From contig JADJQS010000001.1 in assembly GCA_016712635.1 (NCBI GenBank), forward strand, positions 62,001 through 126,000: a stretch of 64,000 bases of DNA, read 5' to 3'. Within the stretch, counting starts at the first letter, position 1. Each line of letters opens with the position of its first letter. A model generated the notes under the pieces. The model was not told the origin of the DNA. It searched no databases and saw only the letters and a list, made by a program, of their open reading frames with translations. Positions 27,214 through 36,381 of the stretch are shown here, piece after piece. The translations under genes were made by a program, and so were the position numbers. The DNA is from Gammaproteobacteria bacterium. Its GTDB lineage: Bacteria; Pseudomonadota; Gammaproteobacteria; SZUA-140.

Positions 27214-28419
27214 CTAGCGCCGGCGTGCGAGCTCGATCGCCTCCTGGTAGACCTCCAGATAGCGCTGCGCCACCTGGACCCAGGCATAGCGCGACGCGGT
27301 CTCGCGCGCGTGCGCGCGCATGCGCGCGTGGACCGCGGGCTGCTCCAGCACCCGCACGATACCCTCCGCGAGTGCGGACTCGTCCGCCGGCTTGACCAGG
27401 TAGCCATTCTCTCCGTCGGCCACCACGTCGGTATTGCCGGAAATGGCCGTCGCCACCACGGGGAGGCCGGCGGCCATGGCCTCCAGCACCGCGAGTGACA
27501 GGCCCTCGGCGTTGTTTTGGATGCCCGCCGATACATAAAGTTCGCCGGCGCCGAGCAGTTCCGCCAGATAGTCCGGCGTGGCGGCACCCCCCGCCGCGGC
27601 GCTGTCCCGATTCAGGATGCGCATGGAGGGGCTGATGCCGCCGGTCAGCACGACCTTTCCTTCCAGCCCCAGATCCCGGATCAGGGGCGTGAGTGCCTCG
27701 GTCTTGTTGCCGACCACGACCAGCCGCGCGCGCGGCTCCCGGGCCAGGATCGCCGGCATGGCCCGCACCAGGTAATCCTGTCCCTTGCGCGGATTGTACC
27801 GGCCGATCGTGACGATCAGCCGCGCCTCGGGTTCGACGCCCAGCCACTTTCTTATGTCGATAGAGCCCGGCCGCTGATACCGCTCGATGTCGACGCCGTT
27901 GGGAATCAGCCTGATCCGGTCCGGCGCGGCGCCGGCATCGATCAAGGCCAGTTCGATATTTTTGCTGATGGCCGTGACCAGGTCAGCGTTCGCCACCGCG
28001 TGCCCGATCTTCCGGTTCAGGACCGGATCGAGCCGCAGGCCATGGCCGAGCTCAGGGATAGACTGGATATCCTGTCCGTGCGGCGTGATGACCAGCGGGT
28101 AGCGCCTCAGCCTCCTAAGACGCACCGTGCGGTAACCCGTCGGCCAGGTATTGTGCGCGTGGATGACGTCGGCACCCCACAGCGCCGTGTCGAGCGCGAG
28201 CTGGCTCACGGCGACCTGATCGGACATGAACCCGCGCAGCGTGGGCCATCGATGCACCGGATAGCGAAAACGCAGATGGCGGTTTTTCCAATAGCCGGAC
28301 GGACCGAGCACCCTCACGTCGTGGCCCAGACGAAGCAAGGCATCGGCGAGATAATGAATGACGAACTCCCGCCCGCCCAGCACGGGAAGGAAGCTGTTTA
28401 CATATAGAACGATATTCAC
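27214..28419 (-). CDS. Glycosyltransferase family 4
   Basis: The product has 401 residues from the GTG at 28419, which overlaps the TGA of the upstream gene (GTGA) and is preceded by AGGAGA; the frame itself runs on to 28497. The acceptor domain starts NIVLYVNSFLPVLGGREFVI, with HAHNTWPTGY and HGQDIQSIPELGHGL. The donor domain has IGRYNPRKGQDYLVRAMP and the EX7E-type block IQNNAEGLSLAVLEAMAAG, followed by NTDVVADGENGYLV. It is a cytoplasmic GT-B hexosyltransferase and is probably translationally coupled to the next transferase. The specificity is unknown. Confidence 0.92.
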   Translation of the reverse strand: MNIVLYVNSFLPVLGGREFVIHYLADALLRLGHDVRVLGPSGYWKNRHLRFRYPVHRWPTLRGFMSDQVAVSQLALDTALWGADVIHAHNTWPTGYRTVRLRRLRRYPLVITPHGQDIQSIPELGHGLRLDPVLNRKIGHAVANADLVTAISKNIELALIDAGAAPDRIRLIPNGVDIERYQRPGSIDIRKWLGVEPEARLIVTIGRYNPRKGQDYLVRAMPAILAREPRARLVVVGNKTEALTPLIRDLGLEGKVVLTGGISPSMRILNRDSAAAGGAATPDYLAELLGAGELYVSAGIQNNAEGLSLAVLEAMAAGLPVVATAISGNTDVVADGENGYLVKPADESALAEGIVRVLEQPAVHARMRAHARETASRYAWVQVAQRYLEVYQEAIELARRR

Positions 28420-29546
28420 CTGGTCTCCTGCCCGGAATCCGTTTGCAGTCCGGCCGCACGGTAGACCTCGAGGGTCTGCCGCGCGACGTTCTCCCAACTC
28501 AAGTCAATGGCGCGGTTACGGCTGGCCTGCGCCATGCGCGCCCTTCTCGCGCCGTCGCGCTTCAGCGCGACGATGGCGTCCGCCAGGGCGGTCGCATCCG
28601 CCATCGGTGTGAGCACCGCACAGCCGTCGTTGACGTAATCCCGCACCCCGGGCAGGTCGGTGCTGATGATCGGCAGTCCGCAGGCCATGGCCTCCAGCAG
28701 GCTGTTGTTGGCCGTGGCGTCCAGCAGCGGAAGCACCAGCAGATCGGCATCCTGATACGCCCGGAGCAGTTGCGCGTCATCGAGGCCGCTCCTGACCTCG
28801 ACTTTGTCCAGCGCCGCCAGGGCCGCGTGGTTCGCCGGCCGCGTGACCGCGACCAGGCGCACATCCGGTTCGACGGCAAGCAGGCGCGCCGCCTGCGCCA
28901 GGGTTGGTATGTCACGCAGGTGCGAGCCGACGAAGAGGCAGCTAAACGGACGCGGCGTGACTGCGCCGCGCGCAGCGGGCGTAAAATAATCCACGTCGAT
29001 GCCGTGCGGAACGAAGAAGACCCGCTCGCGCCCGAGAATCCCGGCGAAGAACTCCAACTGCATGGTGGACACCACGATGGCCGCATCGAGCCGTTCAATA
29101 TGGCGCCGGTCGGTTACGACCTGGCTGAATTTCGCCGGCGGCGTGTGGTACGTGCAGACGATGCGGTTCCTCGCGGCAAGCGCCTTCATCAGGCCGAGGT
29201 AGCGGTACGAATTTTCGCCATAGAGAAAATGAAACACCTTTCCGCTGCCGCGCAGCCACTCGCGGGCGGCGCCGATCTCGCCGATGAGGCTGGGACGATG
29301 ATACCAGCGCGAGCCCGAACGCCTTGTGACGGGCCGAAGCACCCGCGCAGCGGCGCGTTGCGCCAGGTTCCAGCGCGCAGGTGGACGGATCAGGCGGCAG
29401 TCGAGATATTCCTGCAGGCGGTCGTATCCCGAGGCGAGCGCATGTCCGCCCTGGCGCTGCGAAACCAACACGATTTTCGGATCCACGGAGGAGTTGCTAG
29501 TTCGGGAAGCTTGCCGGTTTGCCGCGTCCTGTTCGGCTGTCGCCAT
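28416..29546 (-). CDS. Glycosyltransferase family 4
   Basis: This is a 376-residue GT-B enzyme. The first 20 residues are polar; the fold begins at KIVLVSQRQGGHALASGYDR. HFLYGENSYRYLGLM and VCTYHTPPAKF lie on the acceptor side. FFVPHGIDVDYFTP ends the linker. The donor block is LPLLDATANNSLLEAMACG, in which Asp replaces the first Glu of EX7E and the second Glu is kept, followed by LPGVRDYV. It overlaps the downstream transferase by four bases and lies just after the large fusion gene. The sugar is unknown. Confidence 0.88.
   Translation of the reverse strand: MATAEQDAANRQASRTSNSSVDPKIVLVSQRQGGHALASGYDRLQEYLDCRLIRPPARWNLAQRAAARVLRPVTRRSGSRWYHRPSLIGEIGAAREWLRGSGKVFHFLYGENSYRYLGLMKALAARNRIVCTYHTPPAKFSQVVTDRRHIERLDAAIVVSTMQLEFFAGILGRERVFFVPHGIDVDYFTPAARGAVTPRPFSCLFVGSHLRDIPTLAQAARLLAVEPDVRLVAVTRPANHAALAALDKVEVRSGLDDAQLLRAYQDADLLVLPLLDATANNSLLEAMACGLPIISTDLPGVRDYVNDGCAVLTPMADATALADAIVALKRDGARRARMAQASRNRAIDLSWENVARQTLEVYRAAGLQTDSGQETR
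28424..28429 (-). promoter_or_regulatory. Ribosome binding site for the GTG start at 28419
   Basis: AGGAGA on the minus strand lies four bases before the GTG that overlaps the preceding stop codon, which fixes the start of the downstream transferase. Confidence 0.65.
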
Positions 29547-29573
29547 GCATTGAGACTCGCATAGGCGGGCGCG

Positions 29574-32500
29574 CTATGCAAGCAGGCGGGCGATCAGTTC
29601 CGGAGATATATGGGGCCGGATCCTTTTCCAGTGTTTGTGGTAGAAGTCCACGACCAGCTCGCGGGCATGGCGGGCCCCGTCCGCGGACAAGGTGCTGCAA
29701 TTCGCGGCCACGCCCTCCAGCAGCATTGGCAGTTCCAGCAGTTGCGTGTACTGATAGGCCTGGTCCGGATTCGCCTCGAGATAGTCCGCCGCCTCGTCCA
29801 GCATCCCGGACAGGTCCGCCGTGCCGACGCGCGGGTGCGACCTGAGCAGTTCGAGATAGAGACGGTCCGACGCCGGACGCGAAGCACCCCCCTCCAGACG
29901 CTCCAGCATGGACATGAACGCACTGTCCTCCTCGATGAGCAGCCGGTTGATCCGGTCGACATAGATGCCCGGCTCGATGCCGGCGCTCTTCAGCCAGTTG
30001 ATCGTGAAAGACAGGATGAAGGGGAATTCCTCCAGGTCACCGCGGTCGAACTGCAGGAATACGTTGCGGGCGCCGCTGTTCTCCCTCTGCCGCCTGCGCT
30101 TCCACAGCCAGCGTCCGACAGCGATGTTCTTCGCCATCTTGAAGCAGGCGAACACCTCGGCGATTTCGTCTTCCAGCGCCCCCAGCCCCGATCTCTGAAG
30201 GTTCTTCTTCAAGGCTGCGAAGGAGTGCGGATTGTCCTGGATCTGCATCAGGGCGACGAGGATATCCCGCAGGTCGGCGTTGTCCATGCTCCCGGAACGC
30301 AGGAATTCGACCGCCGAGTTCACGTTGTCGCTGAGAAGGTCGACCAGGGACTCGTCGGAACTCGGGACCTGGCCGTGCAGCCCCATGATCTCGTAGATGA
30401 TGCGCGAATCCAGGAAACGGCGGTCGAGCTTGGAGACCTCGCGGAACTTCCTGATGATTTCCCCTTCCTTGCGTTCCCCTTCCTCCGTCAGACAACCTCC
30501 GATGGCATGATAGAGGCAGAGCCGGTTGAGGAGGTCGGCGGCGACGCTGGAAAGCACGATCGACCCGCCGATCAGGGATTTCGCCAGCGCCCCGACATCG
30601 ACCAGGTGCTGGACCAGCCTGGCGTCCGCGCCTTCCTTTCTGACCAGCACCTCGAAATCCTTCCGGTCGAGGTACGGGAAGGTTTCGTTGATGATGTGCA
30701 GCCCGTCCTTGCTGCGGCTGATGGACAGTTTTTCCTTGATGTTATAGGCGAACACCAGTCCGAAATCCGAGCTTGCGTGCGTATCCGGGCTCTTCTCCAC
30801 GAACATGGTCGGATCGGCCATCAGGGCCTTGGGTCCGCCGGAGATGAACGGTTCGTAACGGCGCGATCCGGAGAACAGGCGATACAGATTCGGCAGGTGC
30901 TCCACCTCGGTGAGCGGCATCACGACGGCCGTGTTGGTGGTCGCGTTGTCGATCACCAGGTGGTCCTTCAGTCCGTATATCTCGATGGGCAATTCATCGG
31001 AAATCACGAGATTGTCGCCGCAGGACAGGAGTCGCACCTTCTCCGGGGTCCCGAGGCAGATATTGCCGTTGCCGCGGTCGAAGCGTTCGTGCCCCTGGTA
31101 GAACCGCTTCACGCTGATACCGGGCACGCCGAAGTCTTCGAACCGGATGGCGGGATCCATCAGGGCGGTGGCGAGCCGGACCTGACCCGGCTGATCCCAG
31201 GCGCCGGCGCGCGACAGCAGGTGTTCCGCCAGATTTCCCGAGTCTGGCTTGCCCGGCACCAGTTCCCGGTAATATTCCTCGCGGAAGATCACCGCGCCGG
31301 ATTCCCAGGCAAGGCGTCCGGGCGCGGTCCGGATGGTCTCGAAATGCCCGCTGCCAGGCTTTTCTATGAAGCGGGGCACCTCGTAGGTACGGTAAGAGGC
31401 GACCTGGCTGGTATACAGGTGATGTCCGAAGCGGACGTCCACGGGCGCGTCCTTGTCGGCGGGCTTCCCGATGCTCACCAGGCAGTTGTGTTCCCGGGCC
31501 GTGATAAGCGCGGCCCTGACTGCATCCTGGAAGCGCTCGTGCGGGGCGATCAGGTTGTCGCCCATGGAGATGATGACCAGGCGGTTGCCGCGGTCGCCCT
31601 CAAGCGGCAGGCCATCGAGCGCGAGACCGACCGCCGGAATGGTGCCCTTGGGTTCCTTCTCGATCACGCAGTTGCCCGGCGGCACGCCTTCCTGTCCGGC
31701 CTGCTCGTAAACCTGTCCGAGGGCGTTCGCGCTGCACAGGATGAATATGCGCTCCGGCATGATGAAGAAATCGTGGGTGAAGCGCCTGATGGTTTCCTGC
31801 AGGAGCGAGCGGTCGCCGAGCAGGGAATAGGAGACGGGCTTCGGCCGGTTTTCGCAGGAAATGGGCCACACCCTGGACCCGATTCCTCCTGCCAGTATCG
31901 CCACGTAGGCGTCCTGCAGCAGCGTCGCCGTGTAATACTTGATCAGTCCGCGCATGCAGAACATGTTGGTCCAGTAGCTGTGCGTGTCGGCCTCGATCTT
32001 GCCCTTGAACTCACGCTCATAGAAGCCGTACTGGAAATAGCCGTCGCCGTTCTTCTTCATCGACAGCACTTTCGCCGCGAGCTGGTCGAGCAGAGGCAGT
32101 TTGTCCGCATCGATGCGCCCCATCTGGATCAGGTCGGCGCCGAGCGCGAGCACCTGCGCCAGCGCATCCGTGCGGAAACGCGCCCGCGGCGCGTCGGAGG
32201 CGGAATCGATCACCTGTGCGATCTCGCCGTCGTGGCAGTGACCGAGCGCCCACTCGGTGGCACGGCGCGCCGCTTCGATGAATTCCTCTTCCCCCGACAT
32301 GCGCCCCACGTGCAGCAGCCCTTCGGTGGCGTAACAGTGCGGATGCAGTTCGGTGCGGCCGCTGGAGGTCTCGAAATTTCCCTTGGGCGACTGGAACTCG
32401 ATCACCTTGCGGCAGATCGCACGCGCGCCACGCGCATACTTCTCCTGCCCGGTGATGGCATACAGATCGATCAGGGACTCGCCCGCCTTGGAGTGGAAGG

Positions 32501-33047
32501 CGCCGAAACAGCGCGACCATTTGTTGCGGTCCGCGGGCACCGGCCTGCCCGCGGCCGCGTCATAGATCGCGACCACTTCGCCTTCAGGGGATACGGTGCA
32601 TTCGAGCAGGTAGTCGCCCATCCGGACGGCGGAATGGAGCAGCGCCTCGTCCCCGGTGTAGCGATACAGCGCCACCATGCCGCGCAGGCAGATGGCGACG
32701 TCGAAGGTGAATATCCTGCGCCCGGCGAACGACTTGTCGGCCAGGGCGGGATCCGCGTCGCGCTCGAAATAATAGCGCGTGAGCACGCCGCCCGTCGGAT
32801 CCTGCGCGTGCCTCATGATCCAGTCGGCGCTCTTCCTTGCCTTGTCTACATAGTGCGGATTTCCCGTCAGCGAGAACAGGGTCAGATCGTCCAGCAGCGC
32901 GTAACCGGTGACCTCGGTAAAGAGGAACTTGGGCGTGCCGTCTTCGCGCCCGGGCTCAAAGACGGCGCCGGTTGCCGCGTCGAAGAAAATGGAGAGATTC
33001 TTTTCGTAATCCCTCAGGACGTCGTCATAAAAGCTCTTGATGATCAT
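29574..33047 (-). CDS. Three-part fusion: alpha/alpha-barrel, sugar nucleotidyltransferase, helical domain
   Basis: This is a 1157-residue protein with an unusual composition. Residues 1-378 form an (alpha/alpha)6-barrel-like region with repeated helical pairs (FTFDVAICLRGMVALYRYTG, KAGESLIDLYAITG, HCYATEGLLHVG), as in AGE-type epimerases or glycosidase-like barrels. Residues 379-660 are a nucleotidyltransferase of the mannose-1-phosphate guanylyltransferase type: LAGGIGSRVWPIS at 385-397, then EKEPKGTIPAVGLAL and SMGDNLI. A short beta-rich stretch (670-715) recalls the left-handed beta helix after such domains. Residues about 730-1157 are mainly helical and match nothing I know. It would make an NDP-sugar in the cytoplasm. 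There are no frameshifts. Confidence 0.8.
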   Translation of the reverse strand: MIIKSFYDDVLRDYEKNLSIFFDAATGAVFEPGREDGTPKFLFTEVTGYALLDDLTLFSLTGNPHYVDKARKSADWIMRHAQDPTGGVLTRYYFERDADPALADKSFAGRRIFTFDVAICLRGMVALYRYTGDEALLHSAVRMGDYLLECTVSPEGEVVAIYDAAAGRPVPADRNKWSRCFGAFHSKAGESLIDLYAITGQEKYARGARAICRKVIEFQSPKGNFETSSGRTELHPHCYATEGLLHVGRMSGEEEFIEAARRATEWALGHCHDGEIAQVIDSASDAPRARFRTDALAQVLALGADLIQMGRIDADKLPLLDQLAAKVLSMKKNGDGYFQYGFYEREFKGKIEADTHSYWTNMFCMRGLIKYYTATLLQDAYVAILAGGIGSRVWPISCENRPKPVSYSLLGDRSLLQETIRRFTHDFFIMPERIFILCSANALGQVYEQAGQEGVPPGNCVIEKEPKGTIPAVGLALDGLPLEGDRGNRLVIISMGDNLIAPHERFQDAVRAALITAREHNCLVSIGKPADKDAPVDVRFGHHLYTSQVASYRTYEVPRFIEKPGSGHFETIRTAPGRLAWESGAVIFREEYYRELVPGKPDSGNLAEHLLSRAGAWDQPGQVRLATALMDPAIRFEDFGVPGISVKRFYQGHERFDRGNGNICLGTPEKVRLLSCGDNLVISDELPIEIYGLKDHLVIDNATTNTAVVMPLTEVEHLPNLYRLFSGSRRYEPFISGGPKALMADPTMFVEKSPDTHASSDFGLVFAYNIKEKLSISRSKDGLHIINETFPYLDRKDFEVLVRKEGADARLVQHLVDVGALAKSLIGGSIVLSSVAADLLNRLCLYHAIGGCLTEEGERKEGEIIRKFREVSKLDRRFLDSRIIYEIMGLHGQVPSSDESLVDLLSDNVNSAVEFLRSGSMDNADLRDILVALMQIQDNPHSFAALKKNLQRSGLGALEDEIAEVFACFKMAKNIAVGRWLWKRRRQRENSGARNVFLQFDRGDLEEFPFILSFTINWLKSAGIEPGIYVDRINRLLIEEDSAFMSMLERLEGGASRPASDRLYLELLRSHPRVGTADLSGMLDEAADYLEANPDQAYQYTQLLELPMLLEGVAANCSTLSADGARHARELVVDFYHKHWKRIRPHISPELIARLLA

Positions 33048-33084
33048 GATGCAAGATTACCCTGTTACTTGTTTTTGTATGACA

Positions 33085-34259
33085 TTAGGCCCGTGTGCGT
33101 CCGGGAGCACGGGTGGATGATTCCACCGGAATCCCGCCGAGCCCGTGCACCTGCGCGATCCGTTCCACGATGCGAGAGCTCGCCTTGCCGTCCCCGTAGG
33201 GATTGTGAGCGATGCTCATGCCCTTGTAGGCGGCCGCATCGTCCAGCAACATCACCGTATCGCGGATGATGGCCTGCTCATCCGTGCCGACCAGTCGTAC
33301 CGTGCCCGCGCGCACCGCCTCCGGACGCTCCGTGGTGTCGCGCATCACGAGTACCGGCTTGCCGAGTGACGGCGCCTCTTCCTGTATGCCGCCGGAGTCG
33401 GTCAGGATCAGGTGCGAGCGCGACATCAGATAGACGAAGGGAAGATAGTCCACGGGCCTGATCAGATGCACGTTGGCGATCCCGCCGAGCAGCCGGTTGA
33501 CCGGTTCCTGCACATTCGGATTGAGATGCACGGGGTATACGATCTGGACGTCAGACCGCCGTGCCACTGTCGCCAGCGCGCGGCAGATGCGCTCGAAGCC
33601 GTCGCCGAAACTCTCGCGGCGGTGGCCGGTTACCAGGATCAGGCGCTTGCCGCCGTCGAGGAACGGGAATTGCGCGGCCATCTCCTGCGCCAGGGCGGCA
33701 TTATCCTTCAGCCGGCCGGCCACTTCCAGCAGCGCGTCGATAACCGTGTTGCCGGTGACGGATACCGTCGCCTCGCCGACACCCTCCCGCAACAGATTGT
33801 CCCGCGCCCATGGCGTGGGCGCGAAATGAAGGTCGGCGATGGCGCCCGTCAGCTTGCGGTTGATCTCCTCCGGCCAGGGGAATAGATGTTATGCGTGCGC
33901 AACCCGGCCTCTACGTGTCCCACCGGCACCTTCTGATAGTATGCGGCGAGCGTCGCGGCCATGGTTGTCGTGGTATCGCCGTGCACCAGGATGCGATCCG
34001 GCCTGAAATCGGCGATCACCTTGCGCATCCCCTCCAGCACCGCGCAGGTGACGCCGGTGAGGTCCTGCCCCTTTTTCATGATGTCCAGGTCGTAGGCGGC
34101 GGCGATACCGAACAGGGCCAGGACCGAGTCGAGCATCTCGCGGTGTTGCGCCGTGATGCAGACCGCGGAATCGATGCGCGCGTCCGCCGCCAGCGCCTTG
34201 ACCACCGGCGCCATCTTGATCGCCTCGGGGCGGGTACCGAATACTGTCAACAATTTCAT
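33085..34259 (-). pseudogene. wecB: UDP-GlcNAc 2-epimerase (wecB), one-base frameshift
   Basis: This non-hydrolysing epimerase makes UDP-ManNAc from UDP-GlcNAc. From 34259 the frame gives FGTRPEAIKMAPVVKAL, HGDTTTTMAATLAAYY and VGHVEAGLRT, then goes out of register. The next frame continues with PWPEEINRKLTGAIADLHF, GHRRESFGDGF and DSGGIQEEAPSLGKPVL to a stop at 33085. The break is at a run of four G (33877-33880, plus strand) where five would restore one 391-residue protein of normal length. All motifs are otherwise intact, so a sequencing error or a very recent mutation is more likely than old decay. UDP-ManNAc would feed the cluster's repeat unit. Confidence 0.9.
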
Positions 34260-34312
34260 ACGCCCATTTCCCGATAGCCGATCCGTGTGTGAACCGCCTG
34301 CGGCCGCAAGCC

Positions 34313-35464
34313 TCAGACCAGGATCTCCGCGAGCTGCCTCATGATAGTGAGATTGCGCCCGGCCGCATACTCGTATGCCTGCCGGGCGATGCGATGGGAG
34401 TATTCCTTATCGAGCAGCAAACGGACGATCTGTCCGGCGAACTCCTCCGCGTTATCCCCGACCAGGAAGGCGGTATTTACACCGTCCTCCAGCCCTTCGA
34501 CGCCCACCGGGGCCGTTACCAGGGGCCTGGCATGACCGATGGCCTCCAGATTCTTGATGCTCAGTCCGGTATTGAACAGGACCGGATTAATCACCACAGA
34601 GGCCGCCTGGTAGACCGGAGCGAGATCGTCGACACGCCCCAGCTTGACCACCCCCGGGTGATCTGCGACAGCCTTGCAGACCGAGCCGGCGAGGACGAGC
34701 TTTACCCCGGGCACGCGCGCCTGGACCGCCGGGAATGACTGCGCGATGAATTGATTGATGCCGTCGGTATTGATCGGGTTGTCGGAGGCGACGAAGAGCA
34801 GGCCCTGCTCCGCGCTGTGCGGCTCCGCCGGCTCGCTGAGCGTCACCATATGGCCGACCGTGATCACCCGCCTTGCGGTCAGCCCGGCGAAGAAATCGCG
34901 CTCCTTGTCCGTGATCGCGACCACGATGTCCGCGCGGTTCAACCCCCTGGCCTCCTCGTCGCGCGTGGTTGAGAACCACTGCGGCACCTGCCCGTTCGCG
35001 AGGTATGTCTTGTAGCGGTCGGTGAATACGTCGTGGGTATCGACGATCTTCAATACCTGGTCGCCGAAGAGGCGCAGGACTTTCGAGTAGAACACATACT
35101 CGACGATCGCGACGTCAAAGCCGACCTTGTCGTGCAGGGCGGCGATATGGGAATCGATCGCGGGGTCGTACCAGTCGTCAATGGCGTAGTTATAGCGCGC
35201 GGCGGGACTGATGACCCCGCAGATCCGTTTCCTCCAGCGGGTGATCACGCTGCGCGGCCGGCGGTAGGGGATGGGGACGTACCTGTCGCCCCAGATCTGC
35301 TTCATCAACGCCTCGTCGCCGCGCTCGCTCCGGATCAGGCAGAAATAGACGTCGTGACCGAGCTGCCTGAGCCCTGTCAGCAGGGCGTCGATCCGCGTCC
35401 TGTTGCCCGCCGTGGGCGGATGGGTTGGCGTGGGTGAAATCAGCAGGATTTTCTTCTTGCTCAT
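34313..35464 (-). CDS. Glycosyltransferase family 4-like
   Basis: This is a 383-residue GT-B protein. The N-terminus reads LLISPTPTHPPTAGNRTRID, with HDVYFCLI closing the first unit; VDTHDVFTDRYKTYL is on the acceptor side. In the donor domain, LLFVASDNPINTDGINQFI and INPVLFNTGLSIKNLEAIG replace the usual EX7E block with NTGLxxKxLE, a pattern seen in a subset of family-4 enzymes where Lys and Glu hold the nucleotide sugar. The next gene downstream is wecB, suggesting that it uses a sugar derived from UDP-ManNAc, although that is inference from position only. Confidence 0.87.
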   Translation of the reverse strand: MSKKKILLISPTPTHPPTAGNRTRIDALLTGLRQLGHDVYFCLIRSERGDEALMKQIWGDRYVPIPYRRPRSVITRWRKRICGVISPAARYNYAIDDWYDPAIDSHIAALHDKVGFDVAIVEYVFYSKVLRLFGDQVLKIVDTHDVFTDRYKTYLANGQVPQWFSTTRDEEARGLNRADIVVAITDKERDFFAGLTARRVITVGHMVTLSEPAEPHSAEQGLLFVASDNPINTDGINQFIAQSFPAVQARVPGVKLVLAGSVCKAVADHPGVVKLGRVDDLAPVYQAASVVINPVLFNTGLSIKNLEAIGHARPLVTAPVGVEGLEDGVNTAFLVGDNAEEFAGQIVRLLLDKEYSHRIARQAYEYAAGRNLTIMRQLAEILV

Positions 35465-35565
35465 GATTCGCTTTTAGGACTAACACTGAATCTTTATACG
35501 CTTGGTGTATTTCCGTATGCACATCATATGCCATCAGAGCGACAGACCCATGAAGGCAGATCTCG

Positions 35566-36234
35566 CTAATCCCTTGCTTTTATTACCTTCGCAGGCGCGC
35601 CCGCGGCGATCACACCCTCCGGGATATCACCTGTCACGATGGATCCCGCGCCGATGATGGCGCCCCGGCCGATGCGTGCACCGTCCAGGACGATGACCCC
35701 GTAACCCAGCCAGGCATCGTCTCCCACCACGATACCCCCCTTGGTCACCAGGGGTTGATCGCGCACGGGAATACCTGACTTCATCCCGTGGTTATAGGGG
35801 TAAAATGCGCAATTGGGTGCGATTTCCACGCGCGCACCAATTTGAATCAAGCCCAGATACGCCGAAAACTGGCAGCCCGGTTGTACATGGCTATGTTCGC
35901 CCAGTGTTATCGACCCTCCGTGCCCCGTCTGGAGGACGCACCGCCGATGCAGATGCACACCGTCCCCCAGCGTCACAGCGCCCCCATGCCTGTCCTGGAA
36001 TATGAGGACGTCCTCGTCAATGAAACAATGCCGCCCTCGCTTGAAACGGGGATGATGTATGACGGAACCGGGCGATCGGAAACCGTTCGGATGCAGTTTG
36101 GCCAGGGGGACGCGGCCATAATAGGGCGGATAACACAACGCAGCCAGCCTGGACGCTGTCCTGTCAAGGATGCCAATGCCCGTAAGCCCCATCCAGAAGC
36201 TGGCCCAGTATTTGTGAAATTTTTTAAGATTCAT
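35566..36234 (-). CDS. Hexapeptide-repeat acyltransferase
   Basis: This 222-residue trimeric left-handed beta-helix enzyme is expected to acetylate a sugar with acetyl-CoA. Repeats run from about 75 (VTLGDGVHLHRRCVLQTGHG) to the end (IGRGAIIGAGSIVTGDIPEG, AAGAPAKVI). The catalytic-type His is in FYPYNHGMKSG, inside the usual loop. The first 60 residues have a hydrophobic helix (ASFWMGLTGIGIL) that may hold it at the membrane. The closing motif, GVIAAGAPAKVIK, is textbook for the family. It is divergent from the DUF4038 gene and follows its own promoter region. Confidence 0.88.
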   Translation of the reverse strand: MNLKKFHKYWASFWMGLTGIGILDRTASRLAALCYPPYYGRVPLAKLHPNGFRSPGSVIHHPRFKRGRHCFIDEDVLIFQDRHGGAVTLGDGVHLHRRCVLQTGHGGSITLGEHSHVQPGCQFSAYLGLIQIGARVEIAPNCAFYPYNHGMKSGIPVRDQPLVTKGGIVVGDDAWLGYGVIVLDGARIGRGAIIGAGSIVTGDIPEGVIAAGAPAKVIKARD

Positions 36235-36381
36235 GGTGCTGCGTGCCCGCCCGAGCTTTTAGCGGAGTACGGTCCAAGGGCTGAACAGGTGGATGAATCC
36301 CGGCAGGTGAACGATAGTGGCTGCGTTATTATATCAAGCAACGGGTTCCATCCTTTGGATCATCAACCTGGCTTGCAGAAT

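Noticed and set aside
29610..33269. Very long plus-strand open frame (over 1200 codons) opposite the fusion gene
   Set aside because: It is antisense to a protein with clear nucleotidyltransferase motifs; its own translation is Arg/Gly/Asp-rich and shows no domain. GC-rich codon use leaves stops out of the opposite strand.
35788..36381. Upstream extension of the DUF4038 frame
   Set aside because: It overlaps the divergent acyltransferase gene and contains no protein-like sequence; the signal peptide begins later.
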